8,209 bases of DNA from DASVXQ01 sp046727955 (GTDB lineage Bacteria; Actinomycetota; CALGFH01). Shown piece after piece: positions 1-5,576 of this stretch. The position numbers were made by a program, and so were the translations under genes. The stretch is from contig JBKPDO010000225.1 in the NCBI GenBank assembly GCA_046727955.1, positions 1 through 8,209 on the forward strand. Reading direction: 5' to 3'. The first letter of the stretch is position 1, and every line of letters starts with the position of its first letter. A model generated the notes under the pieces. The model saw only the letters and a program-made list of their open reading frames with translations, was not told the DNA's origin and did not search any database.

Positions 1-53
1 ATCACCAGGTTTTCATTTGTGTTTTGCGGTTTGCGCGCTTCGCCAACGCCAAA

Positions 54-83
54 CCTTGGGGGGGGCGCTCGCCCCCCCCACGG
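54..83. terminator. Strong GC hairpin downstream of the sugar kinase (possible terminator)
   Basis: A run of eight G (58-65) is followed by CGCTCG and then eight C (72-79). T57-A80 and C66-G71 extend the pairing to a 10-bp perfect stem with a GCTC loop, and C54/C55 can pair with G82/G83 beyond one mismatch. The structure begins about 75 nt past the kinase stop codon on the minus strand. There is no U-tract; only TTT follows on the minus strand. A canonical intrinsic terminator is therefore not shown, but tail-poor hairpins are common in high-GC actinobacteria. It could act in either direction. Confidence 0.4.
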
Positions 84-112
84 CCCCCCAAGAGCGCCTG
101 TGCCATGGTCGT

Positions 113-147
113 CGTGATCCCCTCACATACCCCGTGATCCCCTCACA
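113..147. repeat. Tandem pair of 15-bp repeats containing GTGA-N5-TCAC dyads
   Basis: CGTGATCCCCTCACA occurs perfectly at 113-127 and 133-147, a 20-bp period or about two helical turns. Each copy contains the inverted arms GTGA and TCAC around five bases. The pair lies 12 to 46 bp beyond the stop codon of the kinase. The layout resembles a double operator, but the arms are short and the half-site spacing is one base shorter than a CRP-type site, so no regulator is named. Confidence 0.4.
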
Positions 148-158
148 CGCCCGTCTCA

Positions 159-1598
159 TCAGACGTAACCAAGTCGCTCGGCAAGATCACGGTACGCGAT
201 CCTGGCCGCGCGCTCAGCCTCCACCGCGTCTGGCTTGGGCTCGACCACGTGCCTGGTCTGCGGCTCGGCCACCAGGCCGAGCGCCACCAGCGCGGCGCCC
301 CGGGCCGACGCCTCCGGCTCGTCCACCACCCGGACCGGCCGGTCGAGCACATTGGCCAGCGTCTGCTGCCACCACCGCGACGCCACCACCGCTCCGCCGG
401 AGGCGACCACCTCCGTCGCGCCAGGCTCGGCTCCGAGGCTGCGCTCGAGCGCCTCGACACCGTCGCCAAGCTGGAAGCAGACCGCCTCCAGCGTCGCCGC
501 CACGATCTCGACGGCGGTGGTGGCCAGGGAGATCCCCGCCACCACCCCTGAGCCGGCGGCCAGGTCGAGCGGCGCACGCGCGCCGGCGTGGTAGGGCATG
601 ACCACCACGCCCTCCGACCCGGGCGGCACCGCCGCCAGCGCCGCCTCGACCTGCTCGTCGCCGGGCAGCGCCAGGACCTTCCTGGCCCAGGCGTAGAGAT
701 TGCCCGCTCCGGAGAAGGCGGCGCCGGTGAGCAGCCGGCGCTCGTCCACGCGGTACTGCCACAGTGCCCTGGTCAGCGGGGCTGGCTCCTCGTGGATGGC
801 GCGCACCGCCGCGGAGGTGCCGAGGTTGATGGCGATCCGGTCCGGCGTCACGCAGCCGGCGCCCACGTTGGAGGCGGCGCCGTCGCCGAGGGGCAGGTGC
901 CAGGTCGCGCCGGCCAGCGCGGGCCAGCGCCGCGCCAGCTCACCGGTCAGGCGGCCGCTCCAGCCGGGCGCCAGCAGCGCGGGCACGGCGGTCTCGTCGA
1001 CCCCGGCCAGGTGGAGCGCCTCCGGGTGCCAGCCCATAGAGGCCAGGTCGAGCAAGCCGGTCCCGGAGGCCTGCGAGACCGAGGTGCCCGGCTCGCCGAG
1101 CAGCGCACCGGTCACGTGCTCGGCCAGGCCCAGGTAGCGGGATGGCGCGGGCCGCACATTACGGGCGAGCCAGGGGATCTTCACCGTCCAGTAGGTGGTG
1201 TGCGGCAGGGCGCCGGTGGCGGCCTGTAGCCGGACCGGGTCGGTGCGCCTGCGCAGCTCGCTCACCAGCGGGGCGGCTCGGGTGTCGGCCCAGGTGAGCG
1301 CGCCGCTGAGGGGGTGCCCGCCGCCGTCGGTGGCGATCACCGAGTGCCATGCGCAGGACATGGCCACGTCGCCGATGCGTCGCAGCAGACCTCGCTCGGA
1401 GAGCTCGTCAAGGCAGTCGCCCACGTCGGCGAGGACCGCGGCCGGGTCCAGCTCGGCGCGGCCGTCGTCGCCGACCTCTAGCCGGCTCGGCCGCCGCGCC
1501 AGGCCGTCGGGCAGCGCCCGGCCCTCGCGGTCGAACAGCAGCGCCCGTACCGACGACGTGCCAAGGTCCAGCGCGAGCACCACGCTGCTCTCTTCCAC
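159..1598 (-). CDS. FGGY-family carbohydrate kinase, probable gluconokinase
   Basis: Predicted cytoplasmic ATP-dependent sugar kinase of 479 residues, a normal FGGY length. The N-terminal phosphate loop is LALDLGTSSVRALLFD (8-23). A substrate-domain WADTR lies at 103-107, and TGALPHTTYWTVKIPWL near 128-144 resembles the gluconokinase pattern TGxxxHxxxPxxKxxWL. The catalytic base is probably Asp239 in LPLGDGAASNVGAG. A second ATP-binding loop is NLGTSAAVRAI (258-268), and the adenosine motif SGGAVVASRWWQQ starts at 400. The expected reaction is D-gluconate to 6-phosphogluconate, feeding the pentose phosphate or Entner-Doudoroff route. Xylulose, glycerol or another polyol cannot be excluded by eye. 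The reading frame stays open upstream to 1943, but that part is low-complexity and antisense to another gene. The GTG at 1598 directly follows GGGAGG and precedes the first conserved residues, so it is chosen. It is divergent from the propeller gene. Confidence 0.85.
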   Translation of the reverse strand: MEESSVVLALDLGTSSVRALLFDREGRALPDGLARRPSRLEVGDDGRAELDPAAVLADVGDCLDELSERGLLRRIGDVAMSCAWHSVIATDGGGHPLSGALTWADTRAAPLVSELRRRTDPVRLQAATGALPHTTYWTVKIPWLARNVRPAPSRYLGLAEHVTGALLGEPGTSVSQASGTGLLDLASMGWHPEALHLAGVDETAVPALLAPGWSGRLTGELARRWPALAGATWHLPLGDGAASNVGAGCVTPDRIAINLGTSAAVRAIHEEPAPLTRALWQYRVDERRLLTGAAFSGAGNLYAWARKVLALPGDEQVEAALAAVPPGSEGVVVMPYHAGARAPLDLAAGSGVVAGISLATTAVEIVAATLEAVCFQLGDGVEALERSLGAEPGATEVVASGGAVVASRWWQQTLANVLDRPVRVVDEPEASARGAALVALGLVAEPQTRHVVEPKPDAVEAERAARIAYRDLAERLGYV

Positions 1599-1602
1599 GC
1601 CA

Positions 1603-1608
1603 CCTCCC
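1603..1608 (-). promoter_or_regulatory. Ribosome binding site fixing the kinase GTG start
   Basis: The minus strand reads GGGAGG then TGGC then the GTG at 1598. The spacing is short (4 nt), but no other in-frame start nearby has any Shine-Dalgarno match, including the ATG at 1637. This shortens the open frame by 115 codons. Confidence 0.55.
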
Positions 1609-1681
1609 AGCCGCCTCGTAGTTGCGCCCCAGCCCATACCCGGCGGCCACTGGTACGACACTGGGTTCAGTGCATTCTCAC

Positions 1682-1687
1682 AGGAGG
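1682..1687 (+). promoter_or_regulatory. Consensus ribosome binding site before the 32-codon ORF
   Basis: AGGAGG lies 7 nt before the GTG at 1695, the ideal spacing. No long plus-strand gene starts here, so this site is the main reason to believe the small ORF at 1695-1793. Confidence 0.5.
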
Positions 1688-1694
1688 TGGGTGC

Positions 1695-1793
1695 GTGCGC
1701 CGACTGGTGCTCTGGGACGTTCGGTCTTGCCACGGCGGTCGCGGCCTGGTACGCCTCGTTTGCGGCCGTTACCAACTTCACCTTCGGTCGTGA
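1695..1793 (+). CDS. Small ORF of 32 codons, possible leader peptide or HAD-like remnant
   Basis: The ORF starts with GTG 7 nt after a perfect AGGAGG and ends with TGA at 1791-1793. The A of that stop is the first base of the AGGAGG that serves the next gene, an arrangement typical of translational coupling. The predicted peptide begins VRRLVLWDV and is otherwise rich in Arg, Leu, Cys and Gly, with no membrane segment. The opening resembles the first strand of HAD phosphatases (hydrophobic run ending in Asp), but the second Asp and the rest of the fold are absent. It could be a real leader peptide, a truncated relic, or chance. It is supported only by the two binding sites and its position. 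Confidence 0.4.
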   Translation: MRRLVLWDVRSCHGGRGLVRLVCGRYQLHLRS

Positions 1794-1798
1794 GGAGG
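1793..1798 (+). promoter_or_regulatory. Ribosome binding site of the propeller gene, overlapping the small ORF stop
   Basis: AGGAGG is 9 nt before the ATG at 1808 and shares its first base with the TGA (1791-1793) of the small upstream ORF. It selects ATG 1808 over the longer open frame from 1622, whose first 62 codons lie in the intergenic region and do not look like protein. Confidence 0.65.
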
Positions 1799-1807
1799 TG
1801 GTGCCGG

Positions 1808-2947
1808 ATGGTAGCGCCACCTCCCCGCGTGCCTTCGGGGCGCGGCGGCTTTCGAAGCATCGTGCTGCTGCTGGTGGCGCTGATCGGTCTGGTCGCGGTG
1901 CGCTGGGCGGTGACGGGCGCGCCGACCCGGCCGCTGGCCCCACCGGGCTCGACCACCGTAGCCACCGCTGGGGTGTCCCGCCCGGCTCCCGCTGAGCTGG
2001 CGGTCCTGCGCGGCAACCTGCTCTACATGGCCGGCCGCGAGCCGTTGCTGATCGACCCGGCCAGCGGGTCGATCACCGCCCTCCCGGCGCCCGGCGCGGG
2101 CCGCATCCGCGTGCTCCGCCAGGGCGGCTTCATCGTGCTGCTGGCTCGCGACGGCGAGGTGGCCGTGCAGCCGGCGGCTGGCGCCTCACGGTCGCGGCCG
2201 CTTGGGCAGGCAAGCGACGTACTGCCGTCATCGCATCCGGACCGGGTCTGGCTGGTTAGCCAAGAAGCCCTGGTGCCGGACCAGACCTTCGTGCTGCGCG
2301 AGGTCGACCTGTCCACCCGCCGGGTGACGCGGCGCTGGACCCTGCCGTACGACGCCGAGCCGCTGGCGGTGGTGCCGCAGGGCGTGGTGGTCCGCGACCT
2401 GCACAACGACCTCGTGGTGCGCGACCCCGGCGGCCGGCGCGCTGCGCAGCCGCTGGGCTTCGGGGTCACCTTCCTCGACGCGCACGCAAGCCTGCTCGCC
2501 TACCTGGACGGGACTCTGCTGCACCTGCACGACCTGGCCAGCGGCCGGGACCGGGTGGTGGCGGCGCCAGCCGGGGCGCGAAGCTGGTACTCGCTCGGGC
2601 CGCCGTTGCCCGGCACTGGCTGCTGCCTGCAGTTCGGCGCCTTCTCGCCGGACGGCAGCAGGCTGGCGGTGTTCACGGAGCTGACCGCTCCGGACGCGCT
2701 CGGCATCACCATGGTGGACGTCGCGGCGGGACGGGCGACCCTGCTGGAGGGCTCTGGCGGGGCGACCCCGGTCGCCTGCCTGCCGTGCCTCGGCTGGAGC
2801 CGCAGCGGCTGGCTGTTCTTCTTCAACGGCGGTCCCGGCGTCTCGGAGCCCTCCGCCTGGCGGCCGGGAATCCGCGCCGCCATCCCCCTCGCCCTCGACC
2901 TGCGCGCCGCCGCCACCGTCCTCCCGAGCAGCCTCGCCGCCGCCTGA
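1808..2947 (+). CDS. Membrane-anchored beta-propeller-like protein, function unknown
   Basis: A 379-residue protein. A basic N-terminus is followed by one hydrophobic segment (about 15-36, FRSIVLLLVALIGLVAV), then a Pro/Thr-rich linker. The rest is probably outside the membrane, held by an uncleaved anchor or signal peptide. The body has repeated short strand patterns: LLYMAGREPLLIDPASGSIT (71-90), FVLREVDLSTRRV (161-173) and LLHLHDLASGRDRVV (237-251). It also has GAFSPDGSRLAVFT (277-290), the hallmark SPDGxxLA phrase of TolB/WD40-like propeller blades. Two cysteine features occur near the end: a vicinal pair C272-C273 and C324-L-P-C327. No catalytic motif is recognised. It precedes the methyltransferase by 110 bp, possibly co-transcribed. 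The fold is fairly convincing; the function is unknown. Confidence 0.75.
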   Translation: MVAPPPRVPSGRGGFRSIVLLLVALIGLVAVRWAVTGAPTRPLAPPGSTTVATAGVSRPAPAELAVLRGNLLYMAGREPLLIDPASGSITALPAPGAGRIRVLRQGGFIVLLARDGEVAVQPAAGASRSRPLGQASDVLPSSHPDRVWLVSQEALVPDQTFVLREVDLSTRRVTRRWTLPYDAEPLAVVPQGVVVRDLHNDLVVRDPGGRRAAQPLGFGVTFLDAHASLLAYLDGTLLHLHDLASGRDRVVAAPAGARSWYSLGPPLPGTGCCLQFGAFSPDGSRLAVFTELTAPDALGITMVDVAAGRATLLEGSGGATPVACLPCLGWSRSGWLFFFNGGPGVSEPSAWRPGIRAAIPLALDLRAAATVLPSSLAAA

Positions 2948-2965
2948 CCGGCCTGGCCGCTGGCC

Positions 2966-3010
2966 GGCCGCGATGGAGTGAATCGCTCTTGGCGAGCTAT
3001 CATCGCGGCC
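2966..3010. repeat. Perfect 10-bp inverted repeat between the propeller and methyltransferase genes
   Basis: GGCCGCGATG (2966-2975) is the exact reverse complement of CATCGCGGCC (3001-3010), with a 25-base loop. The loop can form its own small stem, GCTC-TTGGC-GAGC. No T-run follows on the plus strand. The element starts 18 bp past the propeller stop and ends 47 bp before the methyltransferase GTG. It could be an RNA hairpin that attenuates or stabilises the transcript, or a regulator site. Confidence 0.5.
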
Positions 3011-3041
3011 ACGAAATCGACCCTGCCAGCCGACGACCGGC

Positions 3042-3046
3042 GGAGG
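3042..3046 (+). promoter_or_regulatory. Ribosome binding site supporting methyltransferase start at 3058
   Basis: GGAGG lies 11 nt before the in-frame GTG at 3058. The competing in-frame TTG at 2989 has only GGAG (2975-2978) and would place the 10-bp inverted repeat across its start. The shorter product also begins close to the conserved PGTVIGNTTPKYTSKNP region. Confidence 0.45.
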
Positions 3047-3057
3047 TTGCCTTCCCC

Positions 3058-3702
3058 GTGCGCGATCAGGATCGGCCCGCCCCGGAGACGCCGGGGACCG
3101 TCATCGGCAACACCACCCCGAAGTACACTTCCAAGAACCCGGCGATCCGCTGGCTGACCGAGCGGTGGGTCGCGAACCTTGAGGGTGCGTTCGACCGCAT
3201 CGGCGACGACCCTGCCGGGGCGCCGAAGCAGGCGCTCGAGGTCGGCTGCGGCGAGGGCGTGATCGCCGGCAAGCTGCACGACCGCTTCCGCGACGTGGTC
3301 GCGCTCGACCTGCCCGACGCCGGGCTGCGCCGTGATTGGCGGGCGTACCGGGGCCCGAGCTTCCTGCACGCCGACGCGCACGTGCTACCGTTCGAAGACC
3401 GGAGCTTCGACCTGGTCGTTGCCGTGGAGGTGCTCGAGCACCTGACCGACCCGGCGATGGGCCTGCGGGAGATGGCCCGGGTCGGCCGGCGGCACCTGGT
3501 GCTCTCCGTGCCGCAGGAGCCGGTCTTCCGGAGCTGCAACCTGATAGCTGGCCGCTACGTCAGGGATCTCGGGAACACGCCCGGCCACCTGAACCACTGG
3601 TCCAAGCGCGGCTTCGTGCGCTTCGTCTCGACCGTGGCCGAGGTTCGCGAGGTGACCACGCCGTTCCCCTGGACCACCGTGTGGGCGGTGCTACCCGACT
3701 GA
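3058..3702 (+). CDS. Class I SAM-dependent methyltransferase
   Basis: A 214-residue cytosolic enzyme with a Rossmann-type methyltransferase fold (Methyltransf_11 style). Motif I, ALEVGCGEGVIAGKL, lies at 59-73, with the glycine loop that contacts S-adenosylmethionine. VVALDLP (80-86) supplies the acidic residue for the ribose. HADAHVLPFEDRSFDLVVAVEVLEHLTDP (104-132) covers the adenine contact and the post-I strand. VGRRHLVLSVPQEP (142-155) is the following strand. The segment PGHLNHWSKRGFVRFV (175-190) is typical of small-molecule or sugar-linked family members. The substrate cannot be read from the sequence. The gene converges on the LPG-synthase-like gene and its end overlaps that gene by 12 bp. 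This suggests, but does not prove, a role in the same glycolipid or glycan pathway. The frame is open upstream to 2785, where it overlaps the propeller gene in another frame; that part is discarded. Confidence 0.8.
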   Translation: MRDQDRPAPETPGTVIGNTTPKYTSKNPAIRWLTERWVANLEGAFDRIGDDPAGAPKQALEVGCGEGVIAGKLHDRFRDVVALDLPDAGLRRDWRAYRGPSFLHADAHVLPFEDRSFDLVVAVEVLEHLTDPAMGLREMARVGRRHLVLSVPQEPVFRSCNLIAGRYVRDLGNTPGHLNHWSKRGFVRFVSTVAEVREVTTPFPWTTVWAVLPD

Positions 3703-4620
3703 TTCCCGCTCCGGCGCCGGCTCGGCCCGCCAGCGCGTGACCAGGGCGGCGGCGCCGCTCCAGCCGAGGTCGCCGATGGTGAGCAGCAGCCGGGACACCA
3801 CCGCGATCACGGTCGCCCGCGCCGTGCCGATGCCCGTGCCGAGCAGCACGATGAGAGCGGCCTCGCGCGCGCCGCCGCCGGCCGGCGCGAGCACGACCAG
3901 GAAGCCGACGCACCAGGCGGCGGCGAACGCCCCGGTCGAGCGGGCCAGCAGCCCGGCGCCGTGGGCGCCCAGCATGCGCGCCAGGATCCAGATGTGGACG
4001 CCGTAGAGCACCCAGGCGACGAGGCTCCAGCCGACCGCGCCGAGCACGCCGCGCAGGGACAGCGGGTTGGGCACGGGGTCGCGGCGCGCCAGCCGCAGCC
4101 CGGCCGCCAGGATGCGGTTGAGCACCGGCGGATACAGCAGCACCGCCGCGACCGGCAGCACACTCAGGGTCCAGCCGTAGCGCCGCAGGGCGTCGCCGGC
4201 GAGGAACGGCAGGGCGAGGGCCGCGACCAGCAGGCCGGTGCCCAGGATCAGCAGCATGAAGATCATCACCGCCGCGCCCGAGGCACGCCGCGGCACCTTG
4301 TAGCCGCGGCCGAGCTCCATCTGGGCCAGCAGCGGCCAGACACTGCCGGGCAGGTACTTGCCGAGCTGGCCGAAGAAGAACACCCGCATGCCACTGGCGA
4401 GCGGCAGCGGCGAGCCGAGGTCGGTGAGCACCACGCGCCAGCAGAGGAAGGTGGCGAAGATGCCAGCGCCCGCGGCGGCCATGGCGAGCGCGACGCTGGC
4501 GGCCGAGAGGCTGTGCAGCAGCGGACGGACCTCGTTCCAGCGTCGCGCGAGCACTAGGGCTATGGCTACCGCGAACAGCCCCAGCACTCCGAGTCGAAGC
4601 AGGTTGCGCCAGGCCGTCAC
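3691..4620 (-). CDS. LPG-synthase/UPF0104-type polytopic membrane protein, possible lipid flippase
   Basis: A 309-residue integral membrane protein with about eight hydrophobic segments, the usual length of stand-alone LPG_synthase_TM proteins. Family-like motifs are FFFGQLGKYLPGSVWPLLAQ (81-100) and VGFLVVLAPAGGGAREAALIVLL (238-260), the latter matching the common PxGxGxREA loop. Related domains form the flippase half of MprF and the C-terminal part of the archaeal Dol-P-mannose synthase AglD. A role in moving or binding lipid-linked molecules is therefore reasonable, though unproven. There is no soluble aminoacyl-transferase domain, so it is not a full MprF. The chosen GTG (4620) lies 17 nt after the GT2 stop and 9 nt after GGAG. 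The frame continues upstream to 5112 only as a shadow of the GT2 gene. It is the last gene of the three-gene operon and has no visible terminator before the convergent methyltransferase. Confidence 0.8.
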   Translation of the reverse strand: MTAWRNLLRLGVLGLFAVAIALVLARRWNEVRPLLHSLSAASVALAMAAAGAGIFATFLCWRVVLTDLGSPLPLASGMRVFFFGQLGKYLPGSVWPLLAQMELGRGYKVPRRASGAAVMIFMLLILGTGLLVAALALPFLAGDALRRYGWTLSVLPVAAVLLYPPVLNRILAAGLRLARRDPVPNPLSLRGVLGAVGWSLVAWVLYGVHIWILARMLGAHGAGLLARSTGAFAAAWCVGFLVVLAPAGGGAREAALIVLLGTGIGTARATVIAVVSRLLLTIGDLGWSGAAALVTRWRAEPAPERESVG

Positions 4621-4637
4621 GGCGAGCCGCTCCAGGC

Positions 4638-5543
4638 TCAGTCGGTCGCCGTCCGCCTGACCACCAGGTCGGCGAGCAGCGCGATCGCGGCGATGTTGAA
4701 AGCCGCGAGGCCGATCAGGACGGTCGAGCCGGTGACCCGGAAGTGGTGCACGGTCAGGTCCCAGACAAGCTTGACGAAGGTGCCGCCGAACAGGACCAGC
4801 GCCAGCGGCATCAGCACGCGCAGCGGGTTGAAGTACATCACCATGCGCAGGACCTGGATCATGTAGTTGTAGGCGTCCTTGAGCGGGTGGAATTTGGAGC
4901 GCCCGGCTCGCTTGTAGTAGTCGATCGGGACGTACTTGATCTGGTGGCCGTTGGACAGGAAGGCCAGCGTGATGGTGGTCACGCAGGAGAACCCGGGCGG
5001 CAGCAGGCGCAGGTACGGCTCGGCCACCGAGCGCTTGAACGCCCGCAGCCCGGAGTTCAGGTCCGGGATGGCGGTGTTGGTGAGGTAGGACGCGAGCCGG
5101 CGGATCGCCCACTTGGCCGGGACGCGGAAGAGCTTGTAGGTGCCCGCCTCAGACTTCCGCGCGCCGACGACTTGGTCGTAGCTGGCGCCCAGCTCGCGGA
5201 CCAGCTCCGGGATCAGCTCGTTCGGGTAGGTCATGTCCGCGTCGGTCCAGACCACTACCAGCCCCCTGGCCTCCTGGGTGCCGATCCGGCGCGCCGTGCC
5301 GGAGCCCTGGTTGCGAGGGAACAGGATGAGGCGGATGCCCGGGATCTGCTGGAGCAGCTCGCGGGTCCCGTCGGTCGAGCCGTCGTCGATGCAGATCAGC
5401 TCGTAGGTCATGTCCGCCGCCTCGAGCGAGGCGCGGATGCGCTTGATCTCTTGCTCGACGTGGTCGCGCTCGTTGTAGCAGGGGAGGACGACGCTCACCT
5501 CGGGGGCCACGTCGCGCTGGGCTTCGGCGTCTGCGGTGCTCAT
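4638..5543 (-). CDS. GT2 family glycosyltransferase, polyprenyl-phosphate sugar synthase type
   Basis: A 301-residue membrane-associated enzyme. The GT-A domain contains VSVVLPCYNE (16-25), DDGSTDGT (53-60) and RNQGSGTARRIGTQ (77-90). The metal-binding DAD triad is at 101-103 in VWTDADMTYP. DLNSGLRAFKR lies at 161-171, and the basic loop YYKRAGRSKFHPLKDA begins at 209. This order is that of dolichol- or undecaprenyl-phosphate sugar synthases (DPM1, ArnC-like), which transfer a sugar from a nucleotide donor to a polyprenyl phosphate at the cytoplasmic face. Two C-terminal membrane segments (about 240-261 and 274-295) anchor it. The ATG has CAGGAG 8 nt upstream. It starts 33 nt after the stop of the cytidylyltransferase gene and is followed 17 nt later by the LPG-synthase-like gene. 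GT2 plus such a membrane domain is fused in archaeal AglD; here they are separate neighbours. Sugar and lipid identity are unknown. Confidence 0.85.
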   Translation of the reverse strand: MSTADAEAQRDVAPEVSVVLPCYNERDHVEQEIKRIRASLEAADMTYELICIDDGSTDGTRELLQQIPGIRLILFPRNQGSGTARRIGTQEARGLVVVWTDADMTYPNELIPELVRELGASYDQVVGARKSEAGTYKLFRVPAKWAIRRLASYLTNTAIPDLNSGLRAFKRSVAEPYLRLLPPGFSCVTTITLAFLSNGHQIKYVPIDYYKRAGRSKFHPLKDAYNYMIQVLRMVMYFNPLRVLMPLALVLFGGTFVKLVWDLTVHHFRVTGSTVLIGLAAFNIAAIALLADLVVRRTATD

Positions 5544-5576
5544 TGCGTAGGCTCCTGAGGCGCGAAACTCGGGGGC

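Larger units (their letters stand above)
1599..1807. promoter_or_regulatory. Divergent intergenic region with CACTGG repeats
   Basis: This 209-bp region separates the minus-strand kinase from the plus-strand genes, so it should hold promoters for both. CACTGG occurs at 1648-1653 and again at 1659-1664, exactly 11 bp (one helical turn) apart. The second copy begins an inverted repeat, CACTG-GGTT-CAGTG (1659-1672). This is a plausible operator for a shared regulator. I see no convincing promoter: TTGCCA (1727-1732) is followed after 17 nt by TACGCC, a weak match to a sigma-70-type pair. The small ORF at 1695-1793 also lies here. Confidence 0.35.

Noticed and set aside
113..147. CRISPR-like or CRP-site interpretation of the 15-bp repeats
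   Set aside because: Only two copies with five-base spacers rule out CRISPR, and the dyad spacing is one base short of a CRP consensus with weak outer bases.
17..601. 194-codon plus-strand ORF opposite the kinase
   Set aside because: Pro/Arg/Ala-rich low-complexity translation typical of GC-rich antisense frames, without a ribosome binding site.
1599..1943. Upstream 115-codon in-frame extension of the sugar kinase
   Set aside because: It is compositionally biased, lacks family similarity, is antisense to the propeller gene, and the GTG at 1598 has a binding site right before the conserved phosphate loop.
2785..3057. Long upstream extension of the methyltransferase
   Set aside because: It overlaps the propeller gene in another frame, is Arg/Pro-rich, and includes the inverted repeat; GTG 3058 has a better binding site.
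4621..5112. N-terminal extension of the LPG-synthase-like protein fused to the GT2 region
   Set aside because: This stretch is an out-of-frame shadow of the GT2 gene; the real frame starts after the GT2 stop. It is not a true AglD-type fusion.
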